From Candidatus Woesearchaeota archaeon (GTDB lineage Archaea; Nanobdellota; Nanobdellia; Woesearchaeales; JAFGLG01): a DNA stretch of 64,000 bases. Of this stretch, positions 45,443-54,300 are shown piece by piece. The stretch covers positions 62,001-126,000 of the forward strand of contig JAFGLG010000009.1 in the NCBI GenBank assembly GCA_016928155.1, read 5' to 3'. How positions within the stretch are numbered: the first letter of the stretch is position 1; each line of letters starts with the position of its first letter. The notes below the pieces were generated by a model. It was not told where the DNA came from. It worked only from the letters and a program-made list of their open reading frames with translations, and searched no databases. Both the position numbers and the translations under genes were made by a program.

Positions 45443-45507
45443 ACGCAACTGGTAGCTCGGTTGACACGCTACTTAAGTGGGACTTAACAGTCCCACGAAC
45501 TGAAAAG

Positions 45508-45613
45508 AGCCTCCGGGGAGAGTTGAACTCCCGACCTGCGCTTGGCCCTTCATGCAATCCATCATCAATCACATGATACGAGAGCGCCGCTCCAGCCACT
45601 GAGCTACGGAGGC
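45508..45613 (-). tRNA. tRNA-Thr (CGU) with intron
   Basis: The cloverleaf reads GCCTCCG acceptor pairing with CGGAGGC, D arm GCTC/GAGC, anticodon stem GCGCT/AGCGC, T arm GGGAG/CTCCC around TTCAACT, and U73, as in archaeal tRNA-Thr. CCA is not encoded. The anticodon loop is interrupted by about 33 nt (roughly 45547-45579); removing it at 37/38 gives loop CUCGUAA with anticodon CGU. The intron starts UCAUG and contains CAUGA, which could pair in a bulge-helix-bulge, but the exact junctions are uncertain. It lies 9 nt after a small zinc-ribbon gene. Confidence 0.8.
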
Positions 45614-45622
45614 ATCTGCAAC

Positions 45623-45778
45623 CTACAAACTCGTCAGAATATCCTGCTTTGACTTAAATTTCTTCTGACAATCAAAGCAGACAAGATGCTTCTTGCCCTT
45701 CTGGTCCTTCACATAAGTACCGATAATCTTATTCAGAAAAGTAGTCTGTATCTTAGATTTGCATATCCCGCATTTCAT
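45623..45778 (-). CDS. 51-aa zinc-ribbon protein
   Basis: A short gene read directly on the minus strand: MKCGICKSKIQTTFLNKIIG ... KGKKHLVCFDCQKKF ... LTSL. Two CxxC knuckles (CGIC and CFDC) form a zinc ribbon. The MKCxICxxxIxxTFLxKIxGT opening is, as I recall, a conserved small protein in archaea, of unknown function and possibly associated with translation. It precedes tRNA-Thr by 9 nt on the same strand. Confidence 0.7.
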   Translation of the reverse strand: MKCGICKSKIQTTFLNKIIGTYVKDQKGKKHLVCFDCQKKFKSKQDILTSL

Positions 45779-45809
45779 GAACTCAGTAGAGATAAGAGTT
45801 TTATAAATG

Positions 45810-46142
45810 TTAATAATAAGAAGGAGCTTTTGGAAGACTAGACTTCAAAGATAAGAGCTGGCGGAAAACAGAGTCCATTTTACGCAAATCTTCCTCTAAT
45901 TCTAAGTTATTTAGACCTTGACGCTTCTCACTCGATAAAATCTCCTTTGTTTTGTCAGAAAGATGCTCTAAATACGCCAAATGCTGTTCTGCAGTCTCTT
46001 TGTCTTTGTATTCCTTATCCTTCAGCATCCTCTCGATTTCATAAAGGCTCTGCCTATCATAATAAGGAAGCTTGTAACAAGCTTCACAATATTTCCTGAT
46101 ATACTCATGCGGAGTGTCCTCATCCTTATCGCTCATATGCAA
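45810..46142 (-). CDS. Hypothetical helical protein
   Basis: 110 aa (MSDKDEDTPHEYIRK if started at 46136, MHMSDKD from 46142). Highly charged and predicted all-helical, with heptad-like segments (SLYEIERMLKDKEYKDKETAEQHLAYLEHLSDK, seen in parts) suggesting a short coiled coil. An N-terminal YCEACYKL CxxC might bind metal. No family recognised. A palindromic TATA region at 46156-46173 would give leaderless transcription. Confidence 0.6.
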   Translation of the reverse strand: MHMSDKDEDTPHEYIRKYCEACYKLPYYDRQSLYEIERMLKDKEYKDKETAEQHLAYLEHLSDKTKEILSSEKRQGLNNLELEEDLRKMDSVFRQLLSLKSSLPKAPSYY

Positions 46143-46155
46143 TATATGTTATTTT

Positions 46156-46173
46156 TAAGGTATATATACCTTA
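46156..46173. promoter_or_regulatory. 18-bp perfect palindrome overlapping a TATA box
   Basis: TAAGGTATATATACCTTA is a perfect palindrome that contains the TATA core about 20-30 bp upstream of the hypothetical gene at 46142. Binding of a dimeric repressor here would directly block TBP. The rest of the gap to 46391 contains only a TATA element at 46358-46367 (gatatattta) upstream of ABCE1, fitting leaderless transcription of that gene, and nothing else I recognise. Confidence 0.5.
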
Positions 46174-46391
46174 TGTATGGGGCTCTGTCCGGAATCTTGC
46201 TAATGCTCGATTTCATTGGCTTCAAAATGCTAGTTCATTATCCAGGCAGATGCTGCGTTCCCGTAGGGGCCATCCCCTCGCGATGCATCCAAACTACAAT
46301 AAATAAAGCATTTTGACCCTAAGCCAATGACTTTCCGGAAAGAGCCTGAATATGGGATATATTTATAAACATAAAAATTGGGCTAAACAAC

Positions 46392-48128
46392 ATGACAAGG
46401 ATAGCTGTAATAGACAATACAAAACTGAAAGACATGGACAAGAAGAAGCACATCCAAAGCCTCTGCCCGGTGAACAGGAGAGGAGAAGAGTGCATATATT
46501 TCCAGGGAGAAAAGCTCTTCATAGCAGAGAGCCTGTGCATCGGATGCGGGATCTGCAGCAATACAGCTCCAGAAGCAATACACATAATCAACCTCCCAGA
46601 AGCCCTGAAGGAAGAACCCATCCACAGATACGGCCAGAATGAATTTGCCCTCTATTCCCTGCCGACGCCGATCTTCGGCAAAGTCGTCGGAGTGATCGGA
46701 AAGAACGGAATAGGAAAATCGACTGCAATCAAGGTCTTTGCAGGAGTCCTCAAGCCAAACCTGGGGAATCACAGCAAGGAAGCCGGCTATGATGACCTGA
46801 TACAATTCTTCAAAGGCACAGAATCACAGCTCTTCTTCGACAAGATGAAAAAGGGCGAGATAAAGGTGAGCTACAAGCCCCAGAAAGTCGATGATATACC
46901 GAAGGTATTCTCCGGGACAGTCAGGGAGCTCCTGAAGAAAGTCGACGATAAGAACAAGCTCGACGAGATAACAGAAAAGCTTGACCTGAAGAAAGTGCTG
47001 GAGAATGACGTCAAGAAAATATCCGGGGGAGAGCTCCAGCGCGTCGCAATAGCGGCATGCGTGCTCAGGGATGCGAACCTTTACATCTTCGACGAGCCCA
47101 CATCGTACCTCGACATAAAACAAAGGCTCAATGCCGCAAAATTCATAAGAGAGCTTGCAGACGAGAAAACATCAGTCCTTGTGGTAGAGCATGACCTCAT
47201 AATACTCGACTACATGACAGACCTCATCCACATAATGTACGGAAAGCCGGGGGCATACGGCATAGTATCGCAGCCGAAAGCGACAAGGACAGGCATGAAT
47301 GTCTACCTGAGCGGCTATCTCAAAGAAGAGAATGTGAGATTCAGGGACAAGAAGATAGAATTCCATCTCAGACCGCCATTCAGCAAGAAGAAACTGACAA
47401 CCCTCACAGAATGGAAAAACCTGAAGAAAAAACTCGGCAATTTCGAGCTGAGGGCTGAGGAAGGGGGGCTGCACAAGCAGAATGTCGTGGGCGTGCTCGG
47501 AGAGAACGGGATAGGAAAAACCACCTTTGTCAGGATCCTGGCAGGAGCAGACGAGAAGGACTCCGGAGAGATAACACAGAAGATCAAGGTGTCATACAAG
47601 CCCCAATACCTAGAGACAGGATCAGTGCCTGTCATCGCAGTCCTGAAGGATGCAATGCAACACAAGGAACTGATGACACCATTGCAGATAGAGCCACTGC
47701 TCTACAAGAACCTCAATGAACTGTCAGGAGGGGAGCTGCAAAGAGTGGCCATAACAAGATGCCTGAGCACAGAAGCAGACCTGTTCCTCCTGGATGAACC
47801 ATCAGCATACCTTGATGCAGAGCAAAGGCTGGTTGTCTCAAAAGTGATACGGGACTTCATGGAGCTGAAAGACAAGACCGCCCTTGTCGTAGACCACGAC
47901 CTGCTCTTTGTAGATTATCTATCAGATGAACTGGTGGTATTCACAGGGGAACCTGCTGTGGAAGGCGATGTGAACGGGCCTTATCCTATGGAAGAAGGGA
48001 TGAACATGTTCCTGCATGACATCGGACTTACATTCAGGAGAGATGATGAGAGCCATCGCCCGCGCGCAAACAAGCCAGGATCCCAGATGGACAGGAAACA
48101 GAGATCAGAAGGAAAACTCTATTATTAA
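46392..48128 (+). CDS. abcE1: ABCE1/Rli1 ribosome-recycling ATPase with reduced Fe-S domain
   Basis: 578 aa. Two ABC domains are intact: Walker A GKNGIGKST and GENGIGKTT, signatures KISGGELQRVAIAACV and ELSGGELQRVAITRC, Walker B IFDEPTSYLD and LLDEPSAYLD, and hinge sequences between. ABCE1 splits ribosomes after termination. The N-terminal Fe-S domain is atypical. The usual first motif (C-x4-C-x3-C) is replaced by DNTKLKDMDKKKHIQSL, and the second motif reads CIGCGICSNTAPEA without its last Cys. SLCPVNRRG and the CIGCGIC triple remain. These are the ligands expected for only one of the two [4Fe-4S] clusters. Confidence 0.9.
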   Translation: MTRIAVIDNTKLKDMDKKKHIQSLCPVNRRGEECIYFQGEKLFIAESLCIGCGICSNTAPEAIHIINLPEALKEEPIHRYGQNEFALYSLPTPIFGKVVGVIGKNGIGKSTAIKVFAGVLKPNLGNHSKEAGYDDLIQFFKGTESQLFFDKMKKGEIKVSYKPQKVDDIPKVFSGTVRELLKKVDDKNKLDEITEKLDLKKVLENDVKKISGGELQRVAIAACVLRDANLYIFDEPTSYLDIKQRLNAAKFIRELADEKTSVLVVEHDLIILDYMTDLIHIMYGKPGAYGIVSQPKATRTGMNVYLSGYLKEENVRFRDKKIEFHLRPPFSKKKLTTLTEWKNLKKKLGNFELRAEEGGLHKQNVVGVLGENGIGKTTFVRILAGADEKDSGEITQKIKVSYKPQYLETGSVPVIAVLKDAMQHKELMTPLQIEPLLYKNLNELSGGELQRVAITRCLSTEADLFLLDEPSAYLDAEQRLVVSKVIRDFMELKDKTALVVDHDLLFVDYLSDELVVFTGEPAVEGDVNGPYPMEEGMNMFLHDIGLTFRRDDESHRPRANKPGSQMDRKQRSEGKLYY

Positions 48129-48129
48129 G

Positions 48130-48825
48130 ATGAAATCCCTTAAAATCGCATTAATCATTCTGGTCCTTTCAATATGTGCACTGCTTCTCTTCAGCAATAC
48201 AAAAAGCAACATCTTCAATGAAGAATATTACCACCAAGAATTCGAAAAGCTGGGGGTATATGATAAAATAAACAAAAGCACGGCAGACAGCGCAGTCACT
48301 AATCTCCATGAATATTTCAAGAACAAGGCAGAGCTGGATGAATTCTGGGATGAATCAGAGAAGAGCCATATGCATGATGTCAAAGAATTAATCAGGCGAG
48401 GTGTGTACCTTTATTATGGGCTGATAATAATGATCATAATATTGCTATATCTCATCTATCTGCTGAAACCAGAAGAGTATTTCTTCAACATAAGCATAGC
48501 ATTCATAATGGCCGGAGCAGCAATAGGGGCATCCCAGATAATAACCTACTCACTCAGCAAGAACTTTGAAAGCATATTCATAAAGTTCCATGAGATATTC
48601 TTCCCCCAGGGGAACTGGATGTTCGGCTCTGGGAACATGATACAACTTTTTCCAGAGCAGTTCTTCATGGACATGAGCATAAAAATACTCCATGATACGC
48701 TGATGAGCGGGCTGCTGCTGCTTATCCTCGGAATAGCCGGGATCATATACCATAGGACTAAGAAATCACAAGAACAATCTCACCCTTCAAAGGATGCTGT
48801 GAAATCTCCTGGCAAACATCAATGA
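48130..48825 (+). CDS. DUF1461 (TIGR01906-like) integral membrane protein
   Basis: 231 aa from the ATG at 48130, 1 nt after the ABCE1 stop; the frame is open upstream inside abcE1. Four or five membrane helices are visible. Family signatures seen include NEEYYHQEFEKLGVYDK, an HDVKELIRRG stretch after the first helix, FHEIFFPQGNWMF and QLFPEQFFMDM. The family has no established function. Its last 68 nt overlap the convergent rsmI gene. Confidence 0.7.
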   Translation: MKSLKIALIILVLSICALLLFSNTKSNIFNEEYYHQEFEKLGVYDKINKSTADSAVTNLHEYFKNKAELDEFWDESEKSHMHDVKELIRRGVYLYYGLIIMIIILLYLIYLLKPEEYFFNISIAFIMAGAAIGASQIITYSLSKNFESIFIKFHEIFFPQGNWMFGSGNMIQLFPEQFFMDMSIKILHDTLMSGLLLLILGIAGIIYHRTKKSQEQSHPSKDAVKSPGKHQ

Positions 48826-49414
48826 TCCTGCCCCTGATAAACTCTTCATGCACTTTTGTGAGCTCACGTGCAATGACAATCTGCATATCCGGGATGTGCT
48901 CTTTCAGCAGTTCCATGGTCCTCTGGACCCTATGAGGGCTTTCGTAGAGGACTGTAACCTTGTTTGACTTGATCTTCTCAATGATCTCCATCTGGGATTT
49001 CTGCTTCTTTGGAAAAAAACCATAAAAGGAAAACTCCTGCAAAGAGAACCCTGAACAGACAAGAGCAGACAGCATGGCTGATGCGCCAGGGACAGGAACT
49101 ATCCTGATATCATTCTCAGCGGCAAGCTTCACAATATGATACCCCGGATCAGACAAAAGAGGAGTGCCTGAGTCAGAGACGAGAGCAATATCCAGGCCTG
49201 CCTTGAGAAGATTCAGGAGATGCTTTGACTTATGACGCTCGTTCTTGTCATGATAAGGCTCGAGCTTTGCACTGATGCTGAACCTTGCAAGGAGCTTGCG
49301 GGTCTGCCTTGTATCCTCGCAGGCGATCAATTGGACAGATCTGAGAACATCAAGGGCTCTCAGAGTGATGTCCTGCAGATTCCCTGTGGGTGTTGAGACG
49401 ATGTAGAGTGTCAT
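48758..49414 (-). CDS. rsmI: 16S rRNA (cytidine-2'-O)-methyltransferase RsmI
   Basis: 218 aa. The tetrapyrrole-methylase fold of RsmI is clear: STPTGNLQDITLRALDVL, ACEDTRQTRKLL, VSDSGTPLLSDPGY, VPVPGASAMLSAL, YESPHRVQRTM and ARELTKVHEEF. RsmI 2'-O-methylates C1402 in the bacterial decoding centre. The enzyme is mainly bacterial, so transfer from bacteria is likely (inferred). It is slightly short because it lacks the extra C-terminal domain of some family members. It overlaps the DUF99 gene by 4 nt and the convergent DUF1461 gene by 68 nt. Confidence 0.88.
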   Translation of the reverse strand: MTLYIVSTPTGNLQDITLRALDVLRSVQLIACEDTRQTRKLLARFSISAKLEPYHDKNERHKSKHLLNLLKAGLDIALVSDSGTPLLSDPGYHIVKLAAENDIRIVPVPGASAMLSALVCSGFSLQEFSFYGFFPKKQKSQMEIIEKIKSNKVTVLYESPHRVQRTMELLKEHIPDMQIVIARELTKVHEEFIRGRIIDVCQEISQHPLKGEIVLVIS

Positions 49415-49974
49415 GCATCACCACTTGATTCGCCTTTCGTGACGCCGCTGCCGATTATGTGGGATATCCTTAAAGCTTCTGGAATCTTCGAACGTGTTGA
49501 GCAGACCTTAAGGAATTGGATTGCTTCTTTTGTGTCTATACCTGCAATCTGGCAATACACCCCACCAATATAATGTATAACTCCTGCACCTTCGATCATC
49601 TTCATCTTTTCCTCTCCATCTTTCAGATTCTTGAGCGCCTTCTTTATCTTCACCAAGTCAGGCTTGTTCCTTATCACCACGATCACAGGCAAAGAAGTCT
49701 CCTTGTTGAGCTGTTGAATATCAATAACATTGAATCCGGCAACAGCGATACCGTCAAGGAATATGCACTGGAGCTGAGGGCAGAACTTAGATGATCTGAT
49801 CATCCTAATAATCTTTGATGTGGCATCAGAACCATCCACACTCACATAACAGGAGAGGACACCATCAAGAAAATCACCACCCCTGAACATGGTACCAATG
49901 ACAAGAACCTTATCCTTCTGACCCTTATCAAAAGGAGAGTCATCAATTCCAATAACACGAATCTGGGATTTCAT
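49411..49974 (-). CDS. DUF99 family protein
   Basis: 187 aa from the ATG at 49974 (MKSQIRVIGIDDSPFDKG), the natural start; a longer frame to 50115 crosses the promoter. GIDDSPF, VIGTMFRGGDFLDGVLS and DGIAVAGFNVIDI match the DUF99 family, which is related to endonuclease V (RNase H fold). Its function is not established; it is widely present in archaea. TATATAAAT about 27 nt upstream supports leaderless transcription. It overlaps rsmI (ATGA). Confidence 0.75.
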   Translation of the reverse strand: MKSQIRVIGIDDSPFDKGQKDKVLVIGTMFRGGDFLDGVLSCYVSVDGSDATSKIIRMIRSSKFCPQLQCIFLDGIAVAGFNVIDIQQLNKETSLPVIVVIRNKPDLVKIKKALKNLKDGEEKMKMIEGAGVIHYIGGVYCQIAGIDTKEAIQFLKVCSTRSKIPEALRISHIIGSGVTKGESSGDA

Positions 49975-50001
49975 ATCAATGATATTAGGGCTGTGATTTA
50001 T

Positions 50002-50018
50002 ATAGTTTAATAAACTAT
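50002..50018. promoter_or_regulatory. Symmetric divergent promoter (DUF99 and lipoprotein genes)
   Basis: ATAGTTTAATAAACTAT is a perfect 7-3-7 inverted repeat. TATATAAAT (minus strand) just to its left and ATTTATATC (plus strand) just to its right are the two TATA boxes facing apart. The lipoprotein gene has a GGAGGGATAAC Shine-Dalgarno, so its transcript is leadered; the DUF99 transcript would be leaderless. Confidence 0.45.
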
Positions 50019-50056
50019 TTATATCCCCCCATATTAAAAGGGGATGGAGGGATAAC

Positions 50057-50611
50057 ATGAAAAAGATCATGATGATATTGGCGCTTATCCTCATTATCGG
50101 ATGCACAGCGCCCACAGAAAACAGGACAAAAGATGATCAAATGCCCGGCAATGGGATAACAGCCAAAGAGGCATACCAAAAGATGCTCCCAGATGCACAA
50201 AAATGGAAATCAGATGCAGGACTTGTGCAAATAAACTCGCAATATGCAGACAAAGAAGGAAAATCCATACAATGGACAGCAGTGTTCTACTCACCATCAA
50301 GCGATGAAGGGTATATGTCATTATACATCAATGGGAGACTGCAGGCAAACCCCACACCATCAAGCGGATCCGCACATAAATACCATGTCTCTGGAGAATG
50401 GATAGACTCAGACAAGGTGACTGAAATTGCTGTATCAAAAATAGGGAATGAAGAGAAGGCATACCATCTGGCACTAAGCGACACGCCTGTTATATCAGGA
50501 GCAGACTGCAGGCCATGCTGGCAGGTCATGCAATCAGAATACATAATGAGCATCAAAGCAGACACAGGAGAAGTCATAGAATTAAGGGACACAAGCGTGC
50601 CACCACAATAA
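50057..50611 (+). CDS. Putative lipoprotein
   Basis: 184 aa with a bacterial-style lipobox (MMILALILIIGCTAP, Cys16), preceded by a good ribosome-binding site (GGAGG). The mature part has two similar halves of roughly 70 residues, each with a beta-rich look (IQWTAVFYSPSSDEGYMSLY and SEYIMSIKADTGEVIEL), resembling PepSY-type folds, but I cannot assign a family. A CRPC motif lies near residue 150. It stands alone, convergent with trmI. Confidence 0.6.
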   Translation: MKKIMMILALILIIGCTAPTENRTKDDQMPGNGITAKEAYQKMLPDAQKWKSDAGLVQINSQYADKEGKSIQWTAVFYSPSSDEGYMSLYINGRLQANPTPSSGSAHKYHVSGEWIDSDKVTEIAVSKIGNEEKAYHLALSDTPVISGADCRPCWQVMQSEYIMSIKADTGEVIELRDTSVPPQ

Positions 50612-50634
50612 TCATCCTCTTTTTTTAATCTTCT

Positions 50635-51378
50635 TCATTTCCTAAGCTTCCTGCAGAAGCACAAGAAACCAGTGTGGCCAATGGCCTTGTTATCGGGTCT
50701 GACCTTCTTCCCTTTAGCCTCCCAATCACGATGGATGAGCTCGACAGTCTTGAGATACAAGAATTCCGGATGCTTATCCAGCTCATCAAGGAAAGCAGTG
50801 ACCTGGGTGATGCAAGGATTATAGATAACAAGGAAAGCGCCTGGCTTAAGAGCTTTTGAAGCATTTGCGAGCGCCCTGTGAGGCTCAGGAAGATCAAACA
50901 CAATGAGATCAAGATTCTTCTGCCTGATCCTTTCGTAAACATCCTGCTTGATCACCTCAATATTCTTCATCCCCATGTAATCAACATTGTGCCTGACTGT
51001 GTCCAGATGATCATCCCTGATATCACAGGTATAGACTTTCTTCACATATCTCGCAAGGAAGACAGCAAGATAGCCAGAGCCTGCCCCTGCATCCAACACT
51101 TTGGACTCCCTGCCGACAAGCGTGGTGGCCAGGATGTAGCCGGCATCCTTGAGATGGATTATCTGGGCAGTGCGCTTCATCCTGGAATAATGATCCTTGA
51201 ATCCTGGATCCAAAAAGAAGAACTTCTTGCCTATATTTGACTGCAGGGTGTCGCCAACTTCTGCCCCCTTCAATTCTTCCTTCCTCAAGACACCATAAGT
51301 TGTATGAATATCCTGATCAAGGTTAGTGAAGAATTTCCTGCCATCAGGGGTCATGACGAGATTCTTTGTCTGCTTCAT
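50635..51378 (-). CDS. trmI: tRNA (adenine-N1)-methyltransferase TrmI
   Basis: 247 aa. A small N-terminal domain precedes a class I SAM fold: YILATTLVGRESKVLDAGAGSG (binding loop), the DIRDDHL acidic motif, and the catalytic-region VFDLPEPHRALANASKAL. The C-terminal HRDWEAKGKKVRPDNKAIGHTGFL is typical of TrmI. Archaeal TrmI makes m1A57/m1A58 in the tRNA T loop. Its ATG overlaps the stop of the giant 3053-aa gene by 4 nt, so it may be translated from that transcript. Confidence 0.85.
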   Translation of the reverse strand: MKQTKNLVMTPDGRKFFTNLDQDIHTTYGVLRKEELKGAEVGDTLQSNIGKKFFFLDPGFKDHYSRMKRTAQIIHLKDAGYILATTLVGRESKVLDAGAGSGYLAVFLARYVKKVYTCDIRDDHLDTVRHNVDYMGMKNIEVIKQDVYERIRQKNLDLIVFDLPEPHRALANASKALKPGAFLVIYNPCITQVTAFLDELDKHPEFLYLKTVELIHRDWEAKGKKVRPDNKAIGHTGFLCFCRKLRK

Positions 51379-54300
51379 CTTCGCCCCTTAGACAGACCAT
51401 CAAGATCCTTGAACACCCTTGACTCATGAGAGGAAGCATAATCTTCAAGCAGAGAGACAAAAAGATGCTCGGGCCAGGCAGCATTGACAAGCTGCTCCCT
51501 GATCTCAATCTTTGAGTAACCAAGTTCGAGGCAATGCTGAACATAGATATGGAGATAATCAGCAACCTCATCAAAATCATGACCAGCATGACCAGCATAT
51601 CTTGGCTCTTGCTCTCCGGGGACTACCTGATTGGCATGACCATAATGCGGTTGTTCTGGTTCAGCAGGCTTTGTGTGACCATAATGCGGAGACTCAGGCA
51701 CAATCGGCTTGGCATGACCATGACTTGGGGATGGTGGCCTTCCAGAATATGCAGCTGACTCTGCAACCTCAAATCCAGTATAATCCTCAGCTTCAGGAGC
51801 AGTATCATACCTGCCTCTTGAATAATAGAAAAGCAGGCCGGCAGAGACAAGCACAATAAGCATTATCAGAGACAATACAGAGTAATTCCTCTCAAGAGGG
51901 ATATCAGGATTCACGACAACAGCGCCGGTTATCGGAAGATGCTGGGAATTCTCCTGGAAAATACCTGATTCTTGACTATTCTCCAAAGGACCAGCTACAA
52001 GATCATCAAAAATACCACTCAAACCAGGGTTATCCCCATCATCCTGATCTGTTTCACCCACTGTGTAGAATGTGCCTCCTGAACCTCCGGATCCTGACGA
52101 ACCGCCGGAAGAACCACCAGAGGAACCACCAGAACCTGATGTACCACCTGAACCCATATCCCTGGCAAGCACGAACAGCGAACTCAGCTTAGTGTTTATG
52201 TAAACCAAATAGCCCTCATCGAAATCAATCACACTGGGATCAGAGAAGAGTACGCCTGAAGAATAAACAGGAGAGACAGTGAAAGGCATCTGGAACACCA
52301 CAAGATCAGGATCATGAGACCAGAAGCCGAAATACACATCCCCGTCATAATCCATATCGAATATCTGCGCATCTACAGGCACATACCTCCTGTTAGCACC
52401 AAGACTGAGCGCTGCAGAATCCAACATCGATATGTCATAGCCCCTTGAGAAGACATCGAACGACGGATACGACGAGAGATTTATGATACCGACAGACTGG
52501 ACAAGGAATGTGGTGTTTACACCAGATATCGAAAGGTAAGCCTCCTCAAAAGGCACAAGCCTCTCGACCGGTCCTGATGCATTGAATGAATATGAATCCA
52601 GAGAGTACGGGTCAAGATAGACAAAGCCCAAAACAGCGTCTGTATCGATTCCGATGCTCTGGCCGACCGAAGTCGCGAACTCCACATATGAATCAGCGAC
52701 ATAACCTGCACTGTCAGACACCCTGATATTGGCATAATAATGCCCGATCATATCATTGTCCGAGTATACATAATTGAATGAAGAAGATGTCAAATCCGAC
52801 GCTGAATAGGAGTCAACAGACCCATCAGGCCTTATGATATCAAGATGTATACCATATGGTTTATAGAGCGCAGTTATATCAGCTTTCAGCTCGACATTCT
52901 GATGGAGCCGGACATTATCAGGCGAAGCTGTAAAGCTGGTGACAGCAAGAACACTTGGATTGACATAAAGGATCCCTCCCGGATTGCTGGTAACAGGACT
53001 GAAGCTACGTACATCTCTCCCATAAAACATCAGACCATACACCTGATTTGAGGAATCAAAGAATACAGATTCATCAAAATACATCCAATCCATCACGCCA
53101 GAGTATGTCCTGTTTGAACTGTTCAGGACATACTCTGCATCATAGACATTCTGACCAGTCAGATACCTCAGCTCATCATGGAAAACCCTCTCGAGCTTCG
53201 CACCAGCACCCCAGCTGTACACTGAAGGGAGAGACATCTGCCCTGACAATATGGTATCAGATCCGGCAGAGAAAGTGACCCGCTGCACACTCACATTATC
53301 AAGATGAATCGAATTCTGACCTTCAAACTCCAGGCTTGACAGGACAGAATCTGATATTATGTTCTGCGAACCGCTGCCTGAGACAAATGACGTATCGGCA
53401 AATCCCGCATCTGAGAGAGCCACCCTAAAACCTGTTGACAAGGAGACAATATCCTCATCAAAGATGCCCGGCTTATAACCATCCATCACCAGCCTATTCC
53501 CTTCTTCAGACACGATAGTCAGCCTGTTCAGTGAGACATTTGAGAAAGAGGCCCTTGACTGGCCGCGGACAAGAGCATTCACCTTTGTCAGGGTCGTATT
53601 ATGCAACACCAGATGCGTGGAGCCTGACGACAGATCCCGAGTATGCCTGCCTGATGTGAAATCCTCAAGGCTGAGGTCATAAGCATTGTCAGAGACAAAT
53701 GTTGTCCTATTGAGATATGAATCCCTGAATTCAGACCATGAGCCTCCTTCTATGAACATCAGCACATTGACAGCAGAATGCTCAAATATGACCTTGGCAC
53801 CCGGCTTGATGTAGACATGACCGTTAAGATCGATCACTGTATCCTTACAATACACCTCATGGTCGATCACCCAATCTGTGAGGGGATCATAGCTGCAATG
53901 GCCCACCTGGAACCATGATGAATACGCTTTCTCACCCAGTTTCCCATAATCATACGGGACAACAACCAGGCGATAATCAGTATCAAGAGACAAGAGCGTA
54001 GTATCCCATGCATAATGGATGATGCCCTGACCAGATATCGTGCCAGTGGCATTTGCAATGAACACTTCCGGACCGCCTTCTTCCTGGTAATACAATTTCA
54101 GCAGTATCTGCGAACTGTCAGGATCATAGACACTGACCTGAACATCGATGATATCACCATAGACACCGGAGACAGGACTGATGACAGCAGCACTGGGCGG
54201 TGTGCCTGAAAGATCGATAGGCAAAGTGAGCTCTGTAGAGTTAAATCCGTCAAATGCCTCGACAAAAACATCAACATCAGAGCCGGACTGATAAGTGCAT

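Noticed and set aside
45379-45444. Longer N-terminus for the NUDIX protein
   Set aside because: The extra residues would be encoded by the tRNA-derived repeat, whereas the ATG at 45378 begins the conserved NUDIX sequence.
45443-45507. The GTGGGACT/AGTCCCAC hairpin as a transcription terminator of tRNA-Thr
   Set aside because: It is followed by no U-run on the minus strand; archaeal termination relies on U-runs. A better U-run (CACTTTTTTATATC) lies beyond the repeat near 45402-45415, but I do not claim it as a feature.
45419-45508. A second tRNA gene next to tRNA-Thr
   Set aside because: Only the 3' end matches; no acceptor 5' strand, D arm or 7-nt anticodon loop can be paired. It is kept as a repeat only.
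46174-46357. A box C/D or other structured RNA upstream of ABCE1
   Set aside because: GGGGCCATCCCC-type stems and a GATGCATCC stretch are present, but no consistent box C, D and D' set can be found.
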